Of a stretch of 6,407 nt of DNA, positions 1 through 5,338 are shown piece by piece. Within the stretch, counting starts at the first letter, position 1, and every line of letters begins with the position of its first letter. The stretch spans positions 1 through 6,407 of the forward strand of contig CANCBY010000143.1 in NCBI GenBank assembly GCA_947374445.1. The letters run 5' to 3'. The notes beneath the pieces are model-generated. The model saw nothing but the letters and a program-made list of their open reading frames with translations, ran no database searches and was not told where the DNA came from. Source of the stretch: Pseudobdellovibrionaceae bacterium. GTDB taxonomy: Bacteria; Bdellovibrionota; Bdellovibrionia; Bdellovibrionales; Bdellovibrionaceae. The translations under genes were made by a program, and so were the position numbers.

Positions 1-239
1 TTATGGCGGACGCTGACGCGATCTTGGGTGAGACCCATCACAAATTTGGCCGCATCGGCCCCATAACTGCCGGCTAAGCTTTTTAGGAATTCAATAATTT
101 GAATTTCAGGATCAAAGGCCGGGTTTTGCCCCAAGGGATGGTCAACAAAGCGGGTGAGCTTTAGCTGACCTTTATTGTTGAGAGTGACCTCAACGACTTT
201 GATACTGGATGAGCCAATATCGATCCCGACGGACTTCAT
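1..239 (-). CDS. GspL-position protein with PilM-like actin-fold N-terminus (partial, 79 codons)
   Basis: Only the N-terminal 79 residues are visible; the gene runs off the left edge. Residues 4-17 read VGIDIGSSSIKVVE, the first phosphate-binding motif of the actin/FtsA/PilM ATPase fold (Asp6, Gly9, Lys14). The rest, with acidic and aliphatic stretches and VMGLTQDRVSVR at 67-78, fits the start of PilM-type subdomain 1A. It lies directly after gspK, where gspL normally sits. GspL is a bitopic inner-membrane protein whose cytoplasmic actin-like domain binds GspE. I therefore infer a GspL whose cytoplasmic part resembles PilM; a stand-alone PilM used by this system is the alternative. The transmembrane segment and periplasmic domain that would settle this are outside the window. 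The ATG at 239 is supported by an AGGAG ribosome binding site 7-8 nt upstream. It is separated from gspK by 60 nt, the largest gap in the window. Confidence 0.8.
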   Translation of the reverse strand, partial: MKSVGIDIGSSSIKVVEVTLNNKGQLKLTRFVDHPLGQNPAFDPEIQIIEFLKSLAGSYGADAAKFVMGLTQDRVSVRH

Positions 240-244
240 GTCTG

Positions 245-251
245 TTCTCCT
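245..251 (-). promoter_or_regulatory. Ribosome binding site of the gspL/pilM-like gene
   Basis: On the minus strand AGGAGAA precedes the ATG at 239 with a short ACAGAC-type spacer. It is a near-consensus Shine-Dalgarno sequence. It supports independent translation initiation, which this gene needs because it does not overlap gspK. Confidence 0.75.
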
Positions 252-282
252 GCTGAGAAAAGCCTAAGCTGTTCTTTTGTAG

Positions 283-303
283 CTGAGTACAAAAATTACT
301 CAG
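283..303 (-). repeat. 7-bp inverted repeat spanning the gspK stop codon
   Basis: CTGAGTA at 283-289 and TACTCAG at 297-303 are exact reverse complements separated by a 7-nt A/T-rich loop. The stem includes the TGA stop of gspK (300-302). No U-run follows on the minus-strand transcript, so it is not a classical intrinsic terminator. It may be a weak RNA hairpin affecting processing or reinitiation, or it may be chance. Confidence 0.4.
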
Positions 304-1592
304 TGCTCGTTGTAATATACGATGCGAGGTGGACCTTTGGGAAGGGCTTGATTGCTAGGTCCAGTTGGATTTGTCGCGGTAGCAGCAGGAGTTCCTGGTT
401 GGGTTGGGGCTCTTGGATCGGTGGGCGGGGGATTTTCTTTTTTCAGCTGAGTGGCTACAGAATTTGCCCCGATGCTGAGATCATAAACGACAGCATCAAT
501 TTCACGAGTGACTCCTGCAAATTCTCCGACAGAGTGAATGTGAAAATTAGCAACTTGCGAGCAATTGAGCGGTGTATTGTCTTTGGTTTCGTTAGGAACC
601 CGGGCACCTTTAGATTCAGTAAAGCCCCAAAAATCAGATTTACAATGATCTTGCCCTTCTTTGAATGGACCACCCTCAGTGTCGTTGTCTCGACGCTTGA
701 TGATGGCGCTGACAATTTCATCGGTCATCGAAGGGTCTAGGCTTATCAAGACATCTTTGCCGACGTGGTTCGGATTGATGGCCTTCATTCCATAAACAGT
801 GACGCGATCTTTGAGTAGATTGAAAATTTCTTCGGTCATGCCGGCGACCAAACGAATTTCTTCGACGGTGCGAAAGGGGCGGTTGGGGGGCATTTGCATC
901 GTCGCGGTGTTAACTTGCGAGTAAAGCTCGGATTCAGCTCCGCGGTTTAAGCTTTGAGTGTCTGCATCGACCCAGTCTTGGATGTTATTGACGATTTCTT
1001 CAAAGCGGACATCGCGATTTTGTCGGGCAAATTTTTCGTCCTTCATTTTAGATTCAAAGATATTCAGAATCTGCTTGTGCGTAAGTTCGCGAATCACTTT
1101 TGAGTCACTGGCTAAGTCATTAACATCAATTTTTGAGCCTTCATCCTCAATGCGGGTCGAATAAGAAGAGTCCATTTTTGATTCCTTGAGCGTGTCTTTG
1201 ATCATTCCTCTGTCGACCTCATTCGTTCCGTCAGGAACCACCAAGGGCCAAACAAACGGAAAGCTCCAAATCAAATCTAAAAGTTTAGCTTGGCTACCCA
1301 TTTGCTTTCCGAGCTGCTGCTGAACTTTTTTGTAGAGCTTAATGCGGACAAGGCTGAGCTCGAGACCACTGCGAGCGGCATAATAAGCTTTGATGCGATT
1401 TACAGCGTTGGCGTTGACGATGTATTCTACATTTGTATCATAGGTGATTTCGACCACCAAATAAGTGATAATGACGACCGTGAATATAGCCAAAAGCAAG
1501 GCAACGCCTTTTTGGCTAGACAACTGTCGTCGTGTAAAGCGGAATTGGTTTTTTGCAAAACTTGAAAAATAAACTCGAAAATTTTTAATCAT
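300..1592 (-). CDS. gspK: Type II secretion minor pseudopilin GspK
   Basis: GspK is the largest minor pseudopilin and caps the pseudopilus tip with GspI and GspJ in the periplasm. The 430-residue product has a basic leader ending QKG (residues 27-29), the prepilin peptidase site, followed by the hydrophobic segment VALLLAIFTVVIITYLVV. Position +5 is Leu rather than the usual Glu, a hallmark of GspK. Family motifs include AYYAARSGLELSL (69-81), RIEDEGSKIDVNDL (147-160) and FRTVEEIRLVAGMTEE (240-255), followed by LLKDRVTVYG in the alpha-helical domain. Mature Cys317 and Cys344 could pair. A Pro/Thr-rich tail (about 388-422) extends beyond the conserved fold, and at 430 residues the protein is longer than typical GspK of roughly 320-340. 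The ATG at 1592 shares one base with the gspJ stop (TGATG). An in-frame TTG at 1595 would add one residue but is less likely. The ribosome binding site is weak, implying coupling to gspJ. Confidence 0.95.
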   Translation of the reverse strand: MIKNFRVYFSSFAKNQFRFTRRQLSSQKGVALLLAIFTVVIITYLVVEITYDTNVEYIVNANAVNRIKAYYAARSGLELSLVRIKLYKKVQQQLGKQMGSQAKLLDLIWSFPFVWPLVVPDGTNEVDRGMIKDTLKESKMDSSYSTRIEDEGSKIDVNDLASDSKVIRELTHKQILNIFESKMKDEKFARQNRDVRFEEIVNNIQDWVDADTQSLNRGAESELYSQVNTATMQMPPNRPFRTVEEIRLVAGMTEEIFNLLKDRVTVYGMKAINPNHVGKDVLISLDPSMTDEIVSAIIKRRDNDTEGGPFKEGQDHCKSDFWGFTESKGARVPNETKDNTPLNCSQVANFHIHSVGEFAGVTREIDAVVYDLSIGANSVATQLKKENPPPTDPRAPTQPGTPAATATNPTGPSNQALPKGPPRIVYYNEH

Positions 1593-2497
1593 CAAGGTGC
1601 CTGACTTGTCGTGGGAGCTGCTTTTTCTTTGTTATTCGGAAAGCGGATTGGAGCTACAAGCTGCATGGAAATTTTCTTTTTCTTGTCGGTATTTCGCTTG
1701 TCGGTCGATGCATTCACTTCAATAGCAAGAGAGATCTCGACAGCTTGCGGGAAGTTGTCCTTAGCAGCGCCGTCTTGTCCGCGCGTGTCCCAGCTCGTCA
1801 CCCAGTCTTGCTTACCAGCACCAAAATATTTGAGTTTGAATTCGGAGACATCTTCTAGCAGAACTGTTTCATCTCCGCCTTTTTCGATATCACCTTCAAG
1901 CCAAGGATCTAAGCGGCGCACTAAGCACTGGGTGTTGCTGTCACTTTGATCCATTTTTTTACAAGTCTTTACAGCGTAGCCAACTTTGGCAAAATCAGCG
2001 AGCAGCTGTTCTTCGGCCACGCGGCCGACGTTGCTCGTGGCAAAAGCGAGAGAGTCTTCTTTGCCAACAAACTGAGTCACAGGATCTTTTTTGTATTGGT
2101 ATTTTTCTTTTGTTTTTGGGTCATTTAAAAAAGCCGAGTTGTCAGTCGAAGTATTAGGAACTGGTGGCGCACCAGGGACAGTGCCGGTAGTACCAGAGCC
2201 AGTAGCAGAGGTGGAAGTTTTTTGTTTATAAACCTCAGCGTCGAATTCCATAGGCAAGTCACGATAGTGATAGGCTAAGTTGATATCGCGTTCAATCACT
2301 CGCAGAGAGTCTCTCACTTTGGACATTTCGTCCACTTGGCTTTGCAGTTTTACTTTAGAGCGAATGGCTTGTTGAATGCTTTGACTAGAAAGTACCGTGA
2401 GCACCGACATAATGACGAGTGCGATGATCATTTCAATGAGGGTAAAACCAAGTTCTGATTTTTTTGAGGTATTTTTAGGTGGTAAAAATGTTATCAT
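1592..2497 (-). CDS. gspJ: Type II secretion minor pseudopilin GspJ
   Basis: GspJ is a tip pseudopilin that forms the quasi-helical trimer with GspI and GspK. The 301-residue protein has a 17-residue leader ending ELG, then the type IV prepilin N-terminus FTLIEMIIALVIM with Glu at mature +5. The C-terminal half carries the GspJ pattern: LVRRLDPWLEGD (192-203), LLEDVSEFKLKYFG (213-226), an aromatic WVTSWD stretch (232-237) and NFPQAVEISLAIEV (248-261). Residues about 94-120 form a Ser/Thr/Gly/Pro-rich linker interrupting the fold. Cys179 and Cys191 flank a short loop and may form a disulfide. The protein is longer than common GspJ (about 200-240), owing to the linker and a charged C-terminal tail. 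The ATG at 2497 overlaps the gspI stop as ATGA and has an AGGAGG site three bases upstream, within the last codons of gspI. Confidence 0.95.
   Translation of the reverse strand: MITFLPPKNTSKKSELGFTLIEMIIALVIMSVLTVLSSQSIQQAIRSKVKLQSQVDEMSKVRDSLRVIERDINLAYHYRDLPMEFDAEVYKQKTSTSATGSGTTGTVPGAPPVPNTSTDNSAFLNDPKTKEKYQYKKDPVTQFVGKEDSLAFATSNVGRVAEEQLLADFAKVGYAVKTCKKMDQSDSNTQCLVRRLDPWLEGDIEKGGDETVLLEDVSEFKLKYFGAGKQDWVTSWDTRGQDGAAKDNFPQAVEISLAIEVNASTDKRNTDKKKKISMQLVAPIRFPNNKEKAAPTTSQAP
2138..2218 (-). other. Low-complexity Ser/Thr/Gly/Pro linker in GspJ
   Basis: GspJ residues about 94-120 include GSGTTGTVPGAPP and NTSTDNS and have almost no hydrophobic core residues. This is a probable flexible surface loop inserted between the N-terminal helix region and the conserved beta-rich domain. 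It is seen directly in the translation; a function is not evident. Confidence 0.7.
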
Positions 2498-3021
2498 CCG
2501 CCTCCTGGAATTCCCAGTGGGATATCTTTGTTGTAATCAACAAAATAAGTTGTGACGGAGTATTCAAGAGGCTTTTTGCCTTTTTTATAAATCACAGTGA
2601 CAGTGACCTCTTTGATTGTCTTTGAAAGAGCATCGGTCATTTGTTTGATCACTGTCATGAGCATTTGGTCGGCGCCGCCCTCTTTGCCTGTCATTGTCGA
2701 TGCGATGTCCGGGATTTCTAGTTTTTTTGAGCTCATCTTCCAGGCAAAGTCATCAGCGCCCTCAAAGGTGCCTTCTTTTGATTCGGGAATTTCATCAAGG
2801 CTTTTGCCACGATACTCAATGTCGATTTCTGTCATTTTGCGCTCGAGCAAGACAGAAATTTCAAATGCAGTCTGAGTTTTTCGCACTCGCATAAAGCTTC
2901 CGCCCCAGGAGTTGGTTAGGAGCATCATCGCTGCCGCCAAGATCACCATAGCAATCAAGGTTTCTAGGAGAGTAAATCCTCGAGCGAGTTTGTGATTGAG
3001 GGGGGGGCAATGTTTTCTCAT
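2494..3021 (-). CDS. gspI: Type II secretion minor pseudopilin GspI
   Basis: GspI initiates assembly of the pseudopilus tip and contacts GspJ through its N-terminal helix. The 175-residue product has a 15-residue leader ending LARG, then FTLLETLIAMVILAAAMMLL with Glu at mature +5, the prepilin peptidase and methylation signature. The region KTQTAFEISVLLERKMTEI matches the GspI helix that usually reads like 'A..LA..k.'. FAWKM (92-96) and VTVTVIYK (139-146) look like the beta strands of the fold. Common GspI proteins are about 120-130 residues. The extra length here appears to be a hydrophilic, largely helical insertion around residues 101-132 plus a Gly-rich C-terminus. The leader is encoded partly by a C8 run. 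The ATG at 3021 overlaps the gspH stop as ATGA and has a GAAGG site four bases upstream. No cysteine occurs in the mature part. Confidence 0.93.
   Translation of the reverse strand: MRKHCPPLNHKLARGFTLLETLIAMVILAAAMMLLTNSWGGSFMRVRKTQTAFEISVLLERKMTEIDIEYRGKSLDEIPESKEGTFEGADDFAWKMSSKKLEIPDIASTMTGKEGGADQMLMTVIKQMTDALSKTIKEVTVTVIYKKGKKPLEYSVTTYFVDYNKDIPLGIPGGG
2501..2506 (-). promoter_or_regulatory. Ribosome binding site of gspJ inside gspI
   Basis: AGGAGG on the minus strand lies only three bases before the gspJ ATG. It is embedded in the codons for the terminal Gly residues of GspI. The short spacing and the ATGA overlap point to translational coupling of gspI and gspJ. Confidence 0.7.
3000..3007 (-). 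repeat. C8 homopolymer in the gspI leader
   Basis: Eight consecutive G on the plus strand (C on the coding strand) span the codons for Cys5, Pro6, Pro7 and Leu8 of GspI. The run is upstream of the prepilin cleavage site, so a one-base slip would abolish the whole mature protein. Confidence 0.85.
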
Positions 3022-3635
3022 TGCGCCTTCACATCTTTCAGGTCGAGAGCTTTTTCGACAATATCAGCATGCCCGGTCAGAGGGTTGTAAATCAACGTCC
3101 AAGTCAGAGTGTCTTTATTGCCGATTTGAACGATGGATTTTTCAACGAGTCCTTCGGGGGTGAAGTAGATGTATGAGAGCCCCTCGGATTTAGACTCAGG
3201 AGTGCTCAGGGTTTCTATTTTTTTCACCATCAGTCCGGTCGGAAGTTTTCTTTCTTCTTTAAAGAATTTTTCAACTTTTTTAAAGGGTGATTTTTCTGCT
3301 TGTTCTTTTTTGTCTTCATCGCTCAGTTTGTCGTTACTCTTTTTTGCCGTAACAAGGCCTTGAGCGGATTCTATCCAGTAGGCGCTGTTCGGGCCTTGAC
3401 GAAAAACAATACGAAAAGTTTGATTTTTTAAGCGCGCTTGATTGCGCACTTCTTTGCCAAGAACCGCCAACTCACGAATCACTTTTTTAATATTATTATT
3501 GCCCCGGTTCAAGCGGGGGAGCCCAAGAAGAAGAAGTGCCGACATGATTGCCAGCACCACCATCACTTCGATCAGTGAGAAGCCTGAGCTTTTTTTATTG
3601 AGTGTCTTCAGATGTAATATCTTTGGCGTAGCCAT
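3018..3635 (-). CDS. gspH: Type II secretion minor pseudopilin GspH
   Basis: GspH links the pseudopilus tip complex to the GspG shaft. With the chosen start it is 205 residues: an 18-residue basic leader (MATPKI to KKSSG), cleavage before FSLIEVMVVLAIMSALLLLG, and Glu at mature +5. The C-terminal region, with YIYFTPEGLV (155-164), then WTLIYNPLTGHADI (179-192), matches the closing beta strands and turn of GspH/FimT proteins. A Lys/Glu-rich hydrophilic stretch lies at about 97-131. The frame stays open upstream to an ATG at 3722. I prefer the ATG at 3635 because it gives a normal leader length and has GAAGG five bases upstream. A longer start would put about 47 residues, including an unlikely hydrophobic stretch, before the cleavage site. 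The gene begins inside the 3' end of gspG (41-nt overlap) and ends overlapping gspI. There is no cysteine in the protein. Confidence 0.93.
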   Translation of the reverse strand: MATPKILHLKTLNKKSSGFSLIEVMVVLAIMSALLLLGLPRLNRGNNNIKKVIRELAVLGKEVRNQARLKNQTFRIVFRQGPNSAYWIESAQGLVTAKKSNDKLSDEDKKEQAEKSPFKKVEKFFKEERKLPTGLMVKKIETLSTPESKSEGLSYIYFTPEGLVEKSIVQIGNKDTLTWTLIYNPLTGHADIVEKALDLKDVKAQ

Positions 3636-4056
3636 CTCCACCTTCTCGTCCGTCCGAGCCCAGAGATTTGATGACGTAATTATTGCCGTCCAGTTCATAA
3701 ATGAAATCATGTCTCCAAGCATCTTGCGGGACTTTTCTCATGTAAGCTTCGGGGCCCCAGTTGCTGCAATCGGCATCCGCTTTAGACAAGCCTTCGAGAG
3801 ACTTTGGATATTTTCCGCAGTCTGCATAATACAGATTGAGGGCATTGCCTATTTGGCCCATCGCAATTTTTGAGTTGGCGACGCGGGATTTATCAAGTTG
3901 TTTAACTACGCCAGGTATTAAAACTGACATCAAGGCGCCAATGATGGCCAAAACGATAAGAATTTCAACGAGTGTCATACCTTTTTGCGATATGAGTCTG
4001 TTTGAGAGCAGGTGAGATTTAAAATTTGGATTTTGATTTGAAATTTGAGTCTGCAT
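3595..4056 (-). CDS. gspG: Type II secretion major pseudopilin GspG
   Basis: GspG polymerises into the periplasmic pseudopilus that pushes substrates through the outer-membrane secretin. The 153-residue precursor has an unusually long 26-residue leader ending ISQKG. This is followed by MTLVEILIVLAIIGALMSVL, with Met at +1 and Glu at +5 of the mature 127-residue protein. ALNLYYADCGKYPKSLEGL (72-90) is the conserved region after the N-terminal helix. SLGSDGREGGDGYAKDI (131-147) is the characteristic calcium-binding loop of GspG, with Asp135 and Asp141 as likely ligands by analogy to characterised homologues. Mature Cys80 and Cys97 bracket the variable loop and could form a disulfide, which is not a general GspG feature. 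The gene lies 30 nt after gspF and has the strongest ribosome binding site here (GGAGG six bases before ATG), consistent with a subunit needed in excess. Confidence 0.97.
   Translation of the reverse strand: MQTQISNQNPNFKSHLLSNRLISQKGMTLVEILIVLAIIGALMSVLIPGVVKQLDKSRVANSKIAMGQIGNALNLYYADCGKYPKSLEGLSKADADCSNWGPEAYMRKVPQDAWRHDFIYELDGNNYVIKSLGSDGREGGDGYAKDITSEDTQ
3641..3645 (-). promoter_or_regulatory. Ribosome binding site deciding the gspH start
   Basis: GAAGG on the minus strand is spaced five bases from the ATG at 3635, inside the gspG coding sequence. It favours this start over the further upstream ATG codons in the same open frame (3722, 3710, 3698). Confidence 0.55.
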
Positions 4057-4062
4057 GAAATG

Positions 4063-4067
4063 CCTCC
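4063..4067 (-). promoter_or_regulatory. Strong ribosome binding site of gspG
   Basis: GGAGG on the minus strand is six bases before the gspG ATG at 4056, in the gap after gspF. It is a consensus core at good spacing, stronger than that of gspF or gspK, which fits higher synthesis of the major pseudopilin. Confidence 0.8.
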
Positions 4068-4086
4068 AGATTCGAAATAGACTACT

Positions 4087-5310
4087 TTAGCCGGCTATAT
4101 TTGTCATCTCAAACATCGGCACCATGATGGCAAACACAATAATCCCGACGGCAAACCCCATCACGACCAAAACAACAGGGCCCATCAGTCCAGTTAAACT
4201 TTCAACCATAGTTTTCACTTGAAAGTCATTGGTGTCTGCAACCTGAATCAGCATTTTTTCGAGCTCGCCTGTTTTTTCACCAACGTTGACCATATGAATC
4301 ATCATGGATGGAAATTGCCCTGATTTTTTGAGTGGTCCAGAGATTGTTTCCCCCTCAGAGATATTGCTTCTGGCATCATCAATCGCTTTGGCAAGAACTT
4401 GGTTGTCGACGACATTTCTGACAATTTGCATAGCATAAAGCATGGGAACGCCACCATTGAGCAGTGTAGCGAGCGTGCGTGTAAAGCGAGAGACCGCAAC
4501 CATGCGATTGAGGTTTCCAAACAGTGGAACTCGCAAAGACCAATCATCCCATTTGTAACTGCCGTGCGGAGTTTTTTTCCACATCGCAACCAAACTCCAT
4601 GTTCCAACCGCCAAGCCAATAAAGACATACCAGTAATTAACCACCAGAGTGGACGTATTGATAATGACTTCTGAGTACCAAGGGAGTTTCAAGTTCGGAG
4701 CACTTTCAAAAACCGAAACCATTTTTGGGATCACAAAGACAAAAAGAAATGCCATTAAGCCAAAAGTGACAACCAACATAACCACCGGATAGGTGAGAGC
4801 GCCTTTGACCTTTGATCTCAATTCGTTTTGGGCCTCAGTGAATTCAGCTAAGCGCAAAAGAATGACGTCTAATGTTCCAGAGGCTTCTCCGGCTTCGCAC
4901 ATAGAGACATAAATCGTATTAAAAATATTCGGGTACTTCGAGAGAGCCTTGTTGAAGGTGCTTCCCTCGTTGACCATGTTTTTACAGTCGGCCATGGCCT
5001 CTGCAAGAGTGGGGTGCTCGACTTGCTCGGACACTGCTCCGATCGCCTCAACTAGCGGAATATTTGCTTTGATCAAAGTTGCTAACTGACGAGTCATCAG
5101 AGAGAGGTCTTTGACTCCCACAGATTTTTGGCTTCCGCCGCGTTTCTTTTTTGCAGAGGCATCAATCGCTTTTTTTTTGTCTTTCAGCTCAACGACAAAG
5201 ATGCCATCCTTTTTTAACTTAGCTCGTGCTGCGCGATTATTTTCGGCGTCGACAACACCCTTGGTGTTTTTGCCATTTTTTAAAAGTCCGCGGTATTCAA
5301 AGATTGGCAT
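4087..5310 (-). CDS. gspF: Type II secretion inner-membrane platform protein GspF
   Basis: GspF is the polytopic inner-membrane platform protein that interacts with the GspE ATPase and is thought to couple ATP hydrolysis to pseudopilin extraction. Its 407 residues match the family's usual length of about 400. It opens MPIFEYRGLLKNGK, the typical GspF/PilC start. Two T2SSF repeats follow, at about 72-195 (LMTRQLATLIKANIPLVEAI, then EAGEASGTLD) and about 275-397 (RFTRTLATLLNGGVPMLYAM, then VGEKTGELEKML). Hydrophobic segments near 173-197, 222-244 and 375-399 give the expected three membrane spans. A Lys-rich stretch (about 43-62, including an A9 run in the DNA) links the N-terminal segment to the first repeat. 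The ATG at 5310 lies 14 nt after gspE with only a weak GGAT-type ribosome binding site, suggesting coupling to gspE translation. Confidence 0.97.
   Translation of the reverse strand: MPIFEYRGLLKNGKNTKGVVDAENNRAARAKLKKDGIFVVELKDKKKAIDASAKKKRGGSQKSVGVKDLSLMTRQLATLIKANIPLVEAIGAVSEQVEHPTLAEAMADCKNMVNEGSTFNKALSKYPNIFNTIYVSMCEAGEASGTLDVILLRLAEFTEAQNELRSKVKGALTYPVVMLVVTFGLMAFLFVFVIPKMVSVFESAPNLKLPWYSEVIINTSTLVVNYWYVFIGLAVGTWSLVAMWKKTPHGSYKWDDWSLRVPLFGNLNRMVAVSRFTRTLATLLNGGVPMLYAMQIVRNVVDNQVLAKAIDDARSNISEGETISGPLKKSGQFPSMMIHMVNVGEKTGELEKMLIQVADTNDFQVKTMVESLTGLMGPVVLVVMGFAVGIIVFAIMVPMFEMTNIAG
5170..5178 (-). repeat. A9 homopolymer within gspF
   Basis: Nine consecutive T on the plus strand (A on the coding strand) encode the Lys45-Lys47 run of GspF, in the linker before the first T2SSF repeat. 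Runs of this length are known substrates for RNA polymerase or replication slippage. The frame is intact as given. Confidence 0.85.
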
Positions 5311-5317
5311 TTAAAAC

Positions 5318-5338
5318 ATCCAGTTTAGATATCCAGTT
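5318..5338 (-). repeat. 8-bp direct repeat at the gspE-gspF junction
   Basis: ATCCAGTT occurs at 5318-5325 and again at 5331-5338, spanning the gspE stop codon and the gap before gspF. The copy nearer gspF provides the only GGAT ribosome-binding candidate for that gene. It could be a small duplication or chance. Confidence 0.4.

Noticed and set aside
240..299. Possible promoter in the gspK to gspL gap
   Set aside because: A TTGTAC-like -35 is present but no acceptable -10 lies at proper spacing, and the genes clearly continue one operon.
303..740. A plus-strand open frame of 145 codons antisense to gspK
   Set aside because: Its start is opposite the gspK 3' end, with Trp/Gly/Ser-rich low-complexity content mirroring the Pro-rich tail of GspK. 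There is no domain or ribosome binding site to support it.
1593..1595. TTG start for gspK three bases before the ATG
   Set aside because: The ATG at 1592 forms a standard TGATG stop-start overlap and is the better initiator. The TTG would add only one residue.
3636..3722. Upstream extension of gspH to the ATG at 3722
   Set aside because: It would put 47 residues before the prepilin cleavage site and overlap gspG by 128 nt. The ATG at 3635 has a ribosome binding site and a normal leader.
3442..3873. A plus-strand open frame of 143 codons antisense to gspG and gspH
   Set aside because: It lies opposite two well-supported genes and its translation shows no recognisable domain. It reads as a shadow of the minus-strand coding.
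4088..4097. 10-bp perfect palindrome TAGCCGGCTA at the gspF stop
   Set aside because: It has no loop to form a stable RNA hairpin and no T-run. It is short enough to be chance or a protein-coding coincidence.
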